The notes under the pieces were generated by a model, which worked only from the letters and a program-made list of their open reading frames with translations, ran no database searches and was not told the origin of the DNA. Position numbers and translations under genes: made by a program. Positions 24,554-32,667 of a stretch of 34,388 nucleotides of DNA are shown here, one piece after another. Position 1 is the stretch's first letter. Each line of letters opens with the position of its first letter. The DNA lies in contig JAHAYJ010000047.1 of NCBI GenBank assembly GCA_018384375.1, positions 1 through 34,388 on the forward strand, in the 5' to 3' direction. Origin of the DNA: Lachnospiraceae bacterium. GTDB lineage: Bacteria; Bacillota; Clostridia; Lachnospirales; Lachnospiraceae.

Positions 24554-25030
24554 CTATCTATTCTGTACCAGCTTTAAATTTACAAAATCAAAAAAAGTTT
24601 CTTTTTCTTTTCCCAGAACACGATCTGTTAAAATATATCCATGACTTTCATCAGAAAATACTATCAGCATTTTATATTCCCTGACGATACCCTTTATCTT
24701 TTCCCATTTAATGGTTTCTTTCTGCTCACCGGTCGAAATATGTACCCCTCTGTCATCAACCGAAAAAATCAGATCCTGAGGAATCACAGCAACCTGAGCC
24801 TTGGCTCTTATATAAACAGCAAGAGGCTGTAATACAGGAAATAGCAGACATCCAATTACCATCAACGCCTCAAGCACGTCATTTGTCTTATTAAAGAATC
24901 TGTATGTCAGCAGAAAAAAGGCTATTGTAAAAATAATATTACACACACCGGCAAGAGAATGATAAGTCCGATGCATGGACAGTCTGAAGAAATCAAAGGG
25001 AGTTACTTTCACTTTAAATTGATAGTTCAT
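24554..25030 (-). CDS. YcxB-like membrane protein of unknown function
   Basis: 158 aa. AAGGAG precedes the ATG at 25030. A short N-terminal segment is followed by two membrane helices (about 28-45 and 55-75), then a cytoplasmic beta-rich domain: YIRAKAQ, LIFSVDDRGVHISTGEQKETIKWEKIKGIVREYKMLIVF. This layout matches YcxB-type proteins. It follows dctM by about 37 bp and ends at a stem-loop before the kinase gene. Its role is not known; position suggests a link with the transporter or signalling genes. Confidence 0.7.
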   Translation of the reverse strand: MNYQFKVKVTPFDFFRLSMHRTYHSLAGVCNIIFTIAFFLLTYRFFNKTNDVLEALMVIGCLLFPVLQPLAVYIRAKAQVAVIPQDLIFSVDDRGVHISTGEQKETIKWEKIKGIVREYKMLIVFSDESHGYILTDRVLGKEKETFFDFVNLKLVQNR

Positions 25031-25067
25031 AAAATAAGACTCCTTTCAAATTTCCCCTACTCTGGGC

Positions 25068-26372
25068 TTATCTCCCATACCCACCAAGGAGTCTGGGAAG
25101 GAACAGACTGAAATCAGGGAAGAAGGTCAAAAGCAACAGTACGATTACCATGCAGGCATAAAAAGGAAGAGTTGCCTTTACAACCTTCTCCATTTTTACC
25201 TTTCCTACGGCAGAACCGATAAAAAGTACCGCGCCTACCGGAGGTGTCAAAAGGCCAATTCCGCAGTTAAGCACCATCATGATTCCAAACTGAATCGGAT
25301 CAATACCAATTGAAGTTGCGATAGGCAGAAGAATCGGTGTCGCAATCAAAATAATCGGTGCCATATCCATGATACAGCCAAGTACAAGCAGAATCAGATT
25401 CAGAAGCAGTGCAAGAATGATAGGATTATTGGTAAATCCGATAATTGCTTTTGCTGCCAAATCAGGTACATGTAATGTTGTCAGGCAATACCCGAAAATA
25501 CTGGAAGTAGAAATCAGAATCAATACGATTGATAATGTATCTACACACTGCTCCAACACTTTCCATACACCTTTCCAGGTAAGTCCCTTATAAATAAACA
25601 CACTGACAATCAAGCTGTAGATAACTGCGATTGCTGCTGATTCCGTTGCCGTAAACCAACCGCCTACAACACCTACAACAACAATGATAACTGCTGCAAG
25701 CGCCCAAAAGGATATTCCAAACTGCTTAACCAGATTTTTAAAGCTGAATCTGTCTCCCTTTGGATATTTTCTTCTTTTTGAAATTATGTAAGAACCAATC
25801 ATAAGGGAAACTGCAAGAAGCGCACCCGGAATATATCCGGCAAGGAACAGGCTTCCCACGGAAATACCCCCTGCGCTCATAGCATAAATTACCATATTAT
25901 GACTGGGTGGAACCAAAAGGCCCTCACAGGAGGAAGTGATTGTAACTGCCGTTGAGAAATCATCATCATATCCTTGATCCACCATCATAGGAATTAATAT
26001 ACTTCCCAAAGATGCAGTATCTGCTGCTGCAGAACCGGAAATACCTCCAAAGAAGTATGACGCTACAATATTCACCATAGCCATCCCGCCTGTCATCCAG
26101 CCTACACAGGCATTTGCCAAGGCAATCAGCTTATCTGAGATACCACCTGACCCCATCAGGCATCCCATTGTAATAAAGAACGGCACTGCCATCAGACTGA
26201 ATGAGCTAATTCCCTTCACCATTTGCTGACATATTGTTGTAAAGGGAAGTCCCTGTACAAGCAAGCACAAAAGCGAAGATAAGCCAACTGCATAGGCAAT
26301 CGGAAACCGCAAAAAAATCATAACAAGAAAGCTGATCAATAATACAAGAATTGCAAGAGTTGCCTGATCCAT
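25068..26372 (-). CDS. dctM: TRAP transporter large permease
   Basis: 434 aa with about twelve membrane segments. Typical DctM features: the start FLVMIFLRFPIAYAVGLSS, ISGSAAADTASLGSILIPMM, and GLLTPPVGAVLFIGSAVGKVKMEKV near the C-terminus. It is the ion-coupled channel of a tripartite ATP-independent periplasmic transporter. Its ATG overlaps the dctQ stop codon (TAATG), showing translational coupling. With DctQ and the DctP at 26974 it makes a full transporter. The substrate is unknown; TRAP systems take organic acids such as C4-dicarboxylates, uronates or sialic acid. Confidence 0.96.
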   Translation of the reverse strand: MDQATLAILVLLISFLVMIFLRFPIAYAVGLSSLLCLLVQGLPFTTICQQMVKGISSFSLMAVPFFITMGCLMGSGGISDKLIALANACVGWMTGGMAMVNIVASYFFGGISGSAAADTASLGSILIPMMVDQGYDDDFSTAVTITSSCEGLLVPPSHNMVIYAMSAGGISVGSLFLAGYIPGALLAVSLMIGSYIISKRRKYPKGDRFSFKNLVKQFGISFWALAAVIIVVVGVVGGWFTATESAAIAVIYSLIVSVFIYKGLTWKGVWKVLEQCVDTLSIVLILISTSSIFGYCLTTLHVPDLAAKAIIGFTNNPIILALLLNLILLVLGCIMDMAPIILIATPILLPIATSIGIDPIQFGIMMVLNCGIGLLTPPVGAVLFIGSAVGKVKMEKVVKATLPFYACMVIVLLLLTFFPDFSLFLPRLLGGYGR

Positions 26373-26896
26373 TACTTATCCTCCTCCTTTACAAAAATAC
26401 TCTTAATATGCATGTATATTGCTTCCAGTTCAAAAATAATCATAGCAAATCCGGCAACGGGAATCGGAAAATACATCCAAAATCGTGACAGGAACGGCAT
26501 GCTGACATAAGTACCTTTTGCGCCGATCCCGGCTGCATACTTCCATCCTACTGTCAACATAACAATTGCAAGAGCAAACACACAAACATCTGCGAATAAA
26601 TCAAGCAGCGTGATGATCTTCTTCGGTAAATACCGGTCGAATGCTGTCATTCTGATATGTGAGCCTTTACGAATAGCCAACGCAGCAGATAATACTGCCA
26701 TATATGACATTAGGGTGAGCACGACCTCCTCACTCCAGGAAGGATCCGGAACAAACGGAACATAACGTCCGATCACACTCATTGTTGTGATCAAAATATC
26801 TGCAATCAGCAATAATTTACAAATAAAAAGCACAACCTTATATGCTACGTCATAGACTGGTTTTATTTTATCGACTTTAGCAAAAAAAGCTGACAT
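26372..26896 (-). CDS. dctQ: TRAP transporter small permease
   Basis: 174 aa from the ATG at 26896, with GAGGAGG 5 nt upstream; the upstream extension to 26944 lies in a stem-loop region and is not supported. Four membrane segments and the conserved WSEEVVLTLMSYMAVLSAALAIRKGSHIRM block of DctQ proteins are present. It links DctM with the substrate-binding protein. It lies between dctP and dctM. Confidence 0.95.
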   Translation of the reverse strand: MSAFFAKVDKIKPVYDVAYKVVLFICKLLLIADILITTMSVIGRYVPFVPDPSWSEEVVLTLMSYMAVLSAALAIRKGSHIRMTAFDRYLPKKIITLLDLFADVCVFALAIVMLTVGWKYAAGIGAKGTYVSMPFLSRFWMYFPIPVAGFAMIIFELEAIYMHIKSIFVKEEDK

Positions 26897-26918
26897 AGTA
26901 ACCTCCTCAAATAGATTG

Positions 26919-26955
26919 AAAAGCACAGAGGGAGCCTTTAACAACCCCTCTGTGC
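26919..26955 (-). terminator. Intercistronic hairpin between dctP and dctQ
   Basis: 10-bp perfect stem GCACAGAGGG/CCCTCTGTGC (26923-26932 and 26946-26955) with a 13-nt loop, followed on the minus strand by TTTTC. It is a partial terminator or RNA-stabilising hairpin that would let the binding protein be made in excess over the permease. Confidence 0.6.
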
Positions 26956-26973
26956 TCCAAAATGCACTATCAA

Positions 26974-28074
26974 TTACTGCATATCAACAATCTGCTGATA
27001 TAATTCTTCCTGCCCCTTAATATTTTCGGCAACAACATCCTTAACAGCATCCTGCCATGCAGATACATCGCTTACTTCTATAACCTTTACGCCGTCTGCC
27101 TTAAGCTGCTCTAACACTTCGTTCTCAGCCTGCTCAGAAATCTGACGGTTAAACTCGGAAGCAACCTTTCCAGCTTCCACCAGAATATTCTGCTGCTCTT
27201 CTGTTAAGGAATCCCAAGCTTCATCAGTAATGATTACCTGAATTGCACCAAGTGTATGTCCATCCAGAATCAGATTGGGCGCAACCTCCGGAAACGCATT
27301 GGATTTATAGTTTGCAATCGGCTGCTCTGCGCCGTCAACAACGCCTGTCTGTAACGCTGAATATAATTCACCAAAGGATACAACCGTTGGAGATGCTCCA
27401 AGAGATTCTACCAGACCGTTCATTACAGGGTCATTGGAAACACGAAGCTTCATGCCGGCTAAATCTTCCATACCGGAAATTTCATTTACTGTAAAGAAAT
27501 GACGGAAGCCTTCTTCTCCATAGAATAAACCTCTTACACCACTTCCGTTTTCATGAGGCTCAAGAAGAAATTCGTCTGCCAGATCGCTGGTTGCAAAATT
27601 CCAAAAGTGCTCACGGTTTACAAATGTGTAAGGAAGAGAAAGAAGTTTAGACTTCTCTCCGCCATAGCTTGTAAGTGCAAATGCAGAAATACGGGACATA
27701 TCAATGGTTCCGCCACCACCAAGCATGGTATCAAGAACATCATTTTCAGATCCAAGTACACCACTTGCCTGAATATCAATTACAATCTTACCTCCGGAAA
27801 GCTCTTCAACGGTTTCTTTAAACTTTGTAGCCGTTTGTCCAACAATTGTATCTAATGGATTAACCTCCGCATAAACTAATGTTACTTCAGGCTCAACTGC
27901 TGTCTCTGCAGGCGCTTCTTCCTTTACTTCAGCCTTAGGTGCTTCTTCCTTTGCTTCGGATACTTCTTCCTTTGTTTCCGTTGCCGGTACCTCCGGCTCC
28001 TTAAGACCACATGCACTCATGGTTAAAACCATGGCTACTGTTAAAAGTACTGATAAAACTCTTCTTTTCATCAT
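26974..28074 (-). CDS. dctP: TRAP transporter substrate-binding lipoprotein
   Basis: 366 aa from the first ATG of an ATGATG pair (28074/28071) preceded by AAAGGAGG. A lipoprotein signal (VLLTVAMVLTMSAC) is followed by a Glu/Ala/Lys/Pro-rich linker of about 40 residues, then a DctP domain: MKLRVSNDPVMNGLVESLGASPTVV, SFGELYSALQTGVVDGAEQPIANY, and a helical C-terminus. The linker is charged and repetitive (several KEEAP/KEEV units). It is the first gene of the transport block and is separated from dctQ by a hairpin. The ligand is unknown. Confidence 0.95.
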   Translation of the reverse strand: MMKRRVLSVLLTVAMVLTMSACGLKEPEVPATETKEEVSEAKEEAPKAEVKEEAPAETAVEPEVTLVYAEVNPLDTIVGQTATKFKETVEELSGGKIVIDIQASGVLGSENDVLDTMLGGGGTIDMSRISAFALTSYGGEKSKLLSLPYTFVNREHFWNFATSDLADEFLLEPHENGSGVRGLFYGEEGFRHFFTVNEISGMEDLAGMKLRVSNDPVMNGLVESLGASPTVVSFGELYSALQTGVVDGAEQPIANYKSNAFPEVAPNLILDGHTLGAIQVIITDEAWDSLTEEQQNILVEAGKVASEFNRQISEQAENEVLEQLKADGVKVIEVSDVSAWQDAVKDVVAENIKGQEELYQQIVDMQ

Positions 28075-28172
28075 ATCCTCCTTTATCATCGGTTGACTTT
28101 TCGTCATTTTCCTATCTACGTCTGATTATAAGGAAAAAAATACATGAAAAAAATCGAAGAATTTTTACATTC

Positions 28173-29813
28173 TTAGCACAATCTTAACATTTTCATTATA
28201 TCACAAAGAAATTTCTCCCCCATCGCCATGATCAGAAACGTAAAGGGAAGATTCAGTACCTGCGCAAAGCTGACCATATTATGGATCAGGTAGCAGCATA
28301 CACAGATCCCTACTATGTAAAGGAAAGGCTGCTTTAGCCTCTTTCCTGCATGAAAGCATCTGTATACAAAAGAGACAAATATTCCTACATAAAGTGCGGT
28401 TCCCAGAATGCCTGTGTTCACAAGACTAGTCACGATTTCATTATGGGCATTGGTAAGTCTGCTGCTACCGAAATAATCCCGTAACCCCGAAGCAATCTCC
28501 GGCAGGGCATAAGCATATGCTGCAAAGCAGTCCGGTCCCGCACCAATCAGCTTCTTTAAAAAGGGCAGCTCCCCAAACATCAGAAATCCGGCTTTTAGGG
28601 AGGCGCCTCTACCGTTTCCCCAGGATTCGTTCCAGCAAAACAGACTGTTATCTATAAATCCGGAAGCGTCCGTCCAAGTATTGATCACGGACAGCACTAC
28701 CCACAAAACCACACCCGCCGCCAGCGTAACTGCCAGGATTTTCTGCGCTTTCCGCTGCCTTCTCTCGTCTTCCTTCCATTCCCTTTCCGGTTTCTGTTCC
28801 TGGTTTTCATTTTGCTTCGATTTCTTTTCTGCCCGATAGGTAAGTCCTACAGCTGCTGCAAATGAAAAAAGAGCTATCCACAGCGTTAGAGAGGAATGGG
28901 TAAAATATCCACACAAATTATTTTCTTCATAATTATATCCACCGGGCATCAGAACCTTCATCAGTCTTACCAGTTGTCCTGACATCCCCCAAAGGCTCAA
29001 AAGCACAAACCAATCTGCCATCCTTCTACTGTTTCCCATTGAGAACCACAACAATAAAAAAAGCAAACCAAAAAACCACAGGAAAACACTGTTGCTTCCC
29101 TGTGCAAAGCCCGCCATAAAAGCAATCACCGTATAGATACCATAAAGCAGAACCTTTAGACTTTCCTTTCTTCCTTCGCCGGTCAACTCTCTTTGTTTGT
29201 ACTTTTCCAGCAAAAACAGACACACCCCGATTGGCGCCAGCACAGAAAGGTATCCGCAAAACCAATTAATATTGCCCAAAGTAGAAATAAATCCGGCTTC
29301 CCTGATTTCAAGCGGAATAATATAAAGAGAAAAGCTGTCAAGAATTCCAAGCAGAAATACCATCCCGGAAGCTGCTATGCTCACATACCAGACAATTTTA
29401 TTCCCATCCCACAATCTGGATATAAGCAGATACAGACAGCATAAACCGGCAAGCAGCACCAGGCCGATATGCCAGCCCTCCGTTCCCCATATGGCTTCCT
29501 GCCTGAAGTCAGAAAACAGTGTGGATATCGTAATTTCTGCGAGATAGAGAAACACCAGCAGATCCGTTACAGACAAGCTGCACCAGTCAATCAGATACGC
29601 TTCTTTCGAAAGACGGCGTTCCCTCATGACCCGGATTCCCTGTAGCAGTGCCAAAACCGAAAGAATCGCAATGGCTCCCAGTGAGCAATACAGAACAAAC
29701 TCGTATTTTCCTTCTCCGATATCCACATATCCCTTTTTCATATAAAAAGGATATACCCCGAATATCAAAAGTAAATATGCAGTTGCAAATAGATTTCCTG
29801 CTTTCTTAATCAA
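28173..29813 (-). CDS. O-antigen ligase / polymerase-like membrane protein
   Basis: 546 aa with about 12 hydrophobic segments and a large extracytoplasmic loop after about residue 375 (DASGFIDNSLFCWNESWGNGRGASLKAG). The Wzy-C signature appears as RLTNAHNEIVTSLVNTGILGTALYVGIF near residue 470, the family hallmark. A charged cytoplasmic loop is at about 335-360. Such proteins polymerise or ligate surface polysaccharide repeats in Gram-positives. No glycosyltransferase genes are adjacent, so its glycan is unknown. The start is TTG at 29813 overlapping the upstream stop (TTGA). Confidence 0.82.
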   Translation of the reverse strand: MIKKAGNLFATAYLLLIFGVYPFYMKKGYVDIGEGKYEFVLYCSLGAIAILSVLALLQGIRVMRERRLSKEAYLIDWCSLSVTDLLVFLYLAEITISTLFSDFRQEAIWGTEGWHIGLVLLAGLCCLYLLISRLWDGNKIVWYVSIAASGMVFLLGILDSFSLYIIPLEIREAGFISTLGNINWFCGYLSVLAPIGVCLFLLEKYKQRELTGEGRKESLKVLLYGIYTVIAFMAGFAQGSNSVFLWFFGLLFLLLWFSMGNSRRMADWFVLLSLWGMSGQLVRLMKVLMPGGYNYEENNLCGYFTHSSLTLWIALFSFAAAVGLTYRAEKKSKQNENQEQKPEREWKEDERRQRKAQKILAVTLAAGVVLWVVLSVINTWTDASGFIDNSLFCWNESWGNGRGASLKAGFLMFGELPFLKKLIGAGPDCFAAYAYALPEIASGLRDYFGSSRLTNAHNEIVTSLVNTGILGTALYVGIFVSFVYRCFHAGKRLKQPFLYIVGICVCCYLIHNMVSFAQVLNLPFTFLIMAMGEKFLCDIMKMLRLC

Positions 29814-30922
29814 CTGTCCTTCCGCTCCCTCTCTTTTTCCGGTTGAAAAATTATATCATCTTTTTCTGCTTTCCACAAATATTTACAAATTTCACAGATA
29901 ATAACAAGTGCCAGCGGTCCCTTGATAATTCCGGCGACTCCAAACAGCTTAATTCCCGCAAAGACTGCCAGTAAAATACCTACCGGCCAGACCCCTACCT
30001 TATCCCCGATCAGCTTTGGCTCCAAAAATTCCCTCACCAGTGCGCACACGCCGTACAGGCATAAACACACAATGGCCTTAAAATAACTTCCCTGTAGCAG
30101 CATAACAAATGCAAGCGGTATCAACATGATGCCCGTTCCGATAAAAGGAAGCAGGTCCATAAAACCGGTGATAAGTCCATAGACAACGCCGCCTTTCATT
30201 CCGACCAGTCCAAGCGTAAGTGCGCTGATTCCACTGATGATACAGAGGATCACCAGCTGCGCCTTTACAAAAGTTTTAACATAGACGACCACCTTAACAC
30301 AGACCTCGATGGCTCCCCGAAGGCTTTCCTCCTCAATCAGCCTCCCCATCACCCTGTCATAATCCTTGATGATCAAAAGGACTGCAATGAGCATCACCAC
30401 TAAAAAACTGACGCATGCACCAATGATCTTCATAGCGTCAAACGACTTTCCCATAAGCGCCGAAAATACATTGACCTCCAGATTTTCTGCCAGCACATCA
30501 GCCTGCTCCAGAACAAAATTTTCAATGACAATTCCATCAATTCCAAATCGGCTTTCCATTCTGTCACAGCAATTTTGTAATAAAAGGAGCATGTCCTCCT
30601 GAAATTCCGGCATTTGAGATGCAAGGTTTTTTCCACCTGAGAAAAGTGCCACACCAAGTCCCCACAGTGCCAACAGAATTAGTGCACATAGCAGAAAAAT
30701 CATTATTCCCGTTAAAATGGATTTTTTGATTTTAATTCTGCTATGAAGTCTTGTAACAATCGGATTGATGAACCCCACCAATAAAAATGCAAGGACGAAG
30801 GGAGACACAACCGGACTTACGTATTTCATGGCAAAATAGACAGAAAGTATAATTGCAACCATTGATAAATATTTTTTTCCCCTTTCTGAAAAATGAATTT
30901 TGTCCATAAAAAAATCACCCAT
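29810..30922 (-). CDS. AI-2E family transporter (PerM/YtvI-like)
   Basis: 370 aa from the ATG at 30922, with AAGGG 6 nt upstream. About eight membrane helices with a soluble loop at about 110-155; conserved features include VSPVVSPFVLAFLLVGFINPIV, VGMKGGVVYGLITGFMDLLPFIGTGIMLIPLA and REFLEPKLIGDKVGVWPVGILLAVFAGIKLFGVAGIIKGPLALV. The family is broad (export of small molecules, Na+/H+ antiport), so substrate is not assigned. Its stop overlaps the start of the next gene by 4 bp. The ATG is inside a possible RNA hairpin (30917-30960). Confidence 0.88.
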   Translation of the reverse strand: MGDFFMDKIHFSERGKKYLSMVAIILSVYFAMKYVSPVVSPFVLAFLLVGFINPIVTRLHSRIKIKKSILTGIMIFLLCALILLALWGLGVALFSGGKNLASQMPEFQEDMLLLLQNCCDRMESRFGIDGIVIENFVLEQADVLAENLEVNVFSALMGKSFDAMKIIGACVSFLVVMLIAVLLIIKDYDRVMGRLIEEESLRGAIEVCVKVVVYVKTFVKAQLVILCIISGISALTLGLVGMKGGVVYGLITGFMDLLPFIGTGIMLIPLAFVMLLQGSYFKAIVCLCLYGVCALVREFLEPKLIGDKVGVWPVGILLAVFAGIKLFGVAGIIKGPLALVIICEICKYLWKAEKDDIIFQPEKERERKDS

Positions 30923-30960
30923 ACTGATCCCTTCCAAAAAATCCTACTGGTAGTATGGGT
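30917..30960 (-). promoter_or_regulatory. Inverted repeat covering the start codon of the AI-2E-type gene
   Basis: ACCCATACT (30917-30925) and AGTATGGGT (30952-30960) are perfect 9-bp arms. In the mRNA the arm AGTATGGGT contains the ATG at 30922, and the ribosome site lies in the loop. It may be a translational control hairpin or an operator. Confidence 0.4.
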
Positions 30961-30990
30961 AATTTTAATCATAATATGACCTGCAATTTT

Positions 30991-31713
30991 TCAGATTCCG
31001 GTGGTAAAGAAAGGAAGAAATATTTCTCCCTCCGGCTGCCTTTCAAACAGCATTTTCTTTCCGGTTACGGGATGCGTAAAGGTCAGTTTATAGGCACAAA
31101 GCGCTGTATACTTACAGCCAATCTCACGGCTCAGTTCTTTGGATTTCTCGCTTCCGTATTTGCCATCTCCCAGGAGAGGCATACCTGCATGTGCCATCTG
31201 GGCACGAATCTGATGATGCCGCCCTGTAATTAGTTCGATTTCCATTAAAGAAACCTCTTGCTGCTTCTCAAGCACCATCAGGGTCTTTATCTTTTTATAG
31301 CTAAGCTGCGCCCTCTTTGCCTCCGGAAAGCTCTCCCTCACAATCAAAGACAAATTTGTCTTCCCATCCTTATAAAGATAGTCCTCCAGGCTGCCTGCAT
31401 TCTGCTTCGGTCTTCCGAATATCACTGCGTAATAATATTTCTGCATGCTCTTATCCGCAATCTGACGGCCCAGCGCCGCTGCCGCTTTTGGTGTCCTGGC
31501 AAACACCAGAATGCCGCAGACCGGCTGATCCAGTCTGTGGACCAGTCCAAGATAAGGCTCTCCCTTACCCTTGTTCTCCGGCTTTCTTGCCAGATAATTT
31601 TTCAGCTCACTGACCATATCCTGCTGCCCTAAGCGGGCAGTCTGTGTGGCAATTCCCGCGGGCTTATATGCCACAATAATATGCTCGTCTTCGAATACTA
31701 TATTTTTCTGCAT
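30991..31713 (-). CDS. RluA-family pseudouridine synthase without S4 domain
   Basis: 240 aa. The start IVFEDEHIIVAYKPAGIATQT is the usual beginning of the catalytic domain; no S4 domain precedes it. The catalytic motif GLVHRLDQPVCGILVFARTP contains the active-site Asp. ELITGRHHQIRAQMAHAGMPLLGDGKYG is the conserved C-terminal motif. It isomerises uridines in rRNA or tRNA; the target cannot be told. It is the last chromosomal gene before the right-hand mobile region. Confidence 0.93.
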   Translation of the reverse strand: MQKNIVFEDEHIIVAYKPAGIATQTARLGQQDMVSELKNYLARKPENKGKGEPYLGLVHRLDQPVCGILVFARTPKAAAALGRQIADKSMQKYYYAVIFGRPKQNAGSLEDYLYKDGKTNLSLIVRESFPEAKRAQLSYKKIKTLMVLEKQQEVSLMEIELITGRHHQIRAQMAHAGMPLLGDGKYGSEKSKELSREIGCKYTALCAYKLTFTHPVTGKKMLFERQPEGEIFLPFFTTGI

Positions 31714-31762
31714 AAATGTACCTATACCTTAAAGCGGTATAGCACACCCCACCGCCATTTTC

Positions 31763-31836
31763 TTTTCTGTATAGCCTTTTTTGCTTGTTTTCGGGGTGTT
31801 TTAAGGCTTTTTACAAGATTTTGGCTATACAGAAAA
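31763..31836. repeat. 14-bp inverted repeat, third copy at 33845-33858
   Basis: TTTTCTGTATAGCC (31763-31776) and its exact complement GGCTATACAGAAAA (31823-31836). A further copy with CTTCTGTATAGCC and the same TTTTTTG flank is at about 33845-33866; TCTGTATAGCCTTTTTTG is identical at 31766 and 33849. Confidence 0.7.
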
Positions 31837-32026
31837 TTGTTTTTAACACTTTTTCTAAACTACTTTATTTTATCTGTGGTAATATTTTTGGTAATATTCG
31901 CTCCGCCTTTTCAAAAGTGGTAATATTACCATTTTGCTGATATAAAAATTATAACTCATAACACCCCAAAAGCAACTCATATTTTTATATTAATTTTGTG
32001 GAAGTATTTCGGGGTTTTTGGCAGAG

Positions 32027-32061
32027 AAAAAGATACTACACATTAGGCATAGTATCTTTTT
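32027..32061 (-). terminator. Terminator downstream of the GNAT gene
   Basis: 12-bp perfect stem (32027-32038 and 32050-32061) with an 11-nt loop; T tract on the minus strand side. It lies about 45 bp past the GNAT stop. Confidence 0.8.
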
Positions 32062-32106
32062 GAATTGGGATTTGACGCACAAAGCACACATACATTTCTA
32101 AAACTA

Positions 32107-32598
32107 TCAAAGTGAATTGTAAAATGTAAATCCAACCTCACCTTTCTCTATTGCGGTAAATGTATCATATTTTCCATTAGTATATTCGTTAATAATCTGT
32201 TTCCAAAAGTTCTGAGCAGGCAAATTATTTTGCCACTGTGATATTTCCCATCCGCCAGGAAACATATCAAAAATCTTCATAGAAGCTACTTTACCGACTC
32301 CTTTGCGTCGGTATTTTTTCATCACGAAAAATTCAGCTATATTGTGAGGATTAGACAAATTATTATGCTCACTGCAAGACCTTACTAAAACCAATCCTGC
32401 AAGTTTGCCATCGACTCTAATAAAGAACGGATATCTTCCTTCCTCATTCCAATAGTCATCAATACGTGGATAACCAAAGTATCCATATTCATTTATATCA
32501 TCATCGGAAAACTCTGAAAAATCATAATTGTATAATTCCATCATCTGAATGAAAACAGATTTTTGTTCAATCAATATCGGTTCAATACTAATATTCAT
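32107..32598 (-). CDS. GNAT-family N-acetyltransferase
   Basis: 163 aa from the ATG at 32598, with GGAGG 6 nt upstream. Conserved acetyl-CoA motif A: NIAEFFVMKKYRRKGVGKVASMKIFDMF, with RRKGVGK as the pyrophosphate loop. The N-terminal part is acidic and rich in Tyr/Asp; GWEISQWQNNLPAQNFWKQIINEYT is a typical GNAT C-terminal region. It acetylates an unknown amine substrate; drug or toxin modification is possible because it is cargo next to a relaxase gene, but nothing shows it. A terminator follows. Confidence 0.85.
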   Translation of the reverse strand: MNISIEPILIEQKSVFIQMMELYNYDFSEFSDDDINEYGYFGYPRIDDYWNEEGRYPFFIRVDGKLAGLVLVRSCSEHNNLSNPHNIAEFFVMKKYRRKGVGKVASMKIFDMFPGGWEISQWQNNLPAQNFWKQIINEYTNGKYDTFTAIEKGEVGFTFYNSL

Positions 32599-32667
32599 AA
32601 ATTGCCTCCACAAATTCAAATCTATTAAGGTCTATTATATCAAATAACTTCATATTTGCAATCTGAT

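Larger units (their letters stand above)
31714..32106. other. Gene-free, repeat-rich junction between rluA-like gene and mobile region
   Basis: About 390 bases without a gene. Three inverted-repeat pairs are visible: CTATACC/GGTATAG (31722-31728, 31736-31742), TTTTCTGTATAGCC/GGCTATACAGAAAA (31763-31776, 31823-31836) and GGGGTGTT/AACACCCC (31793-31800, 31960-31967, with further partial matches outward). TGGTAATAT occurs at 31877, 31889 and 31918, the last inside the 14-bp palindrome TGGTAATATTACCA. The GNAT terminator lies at 32027-32061. Confidence 0.6.
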
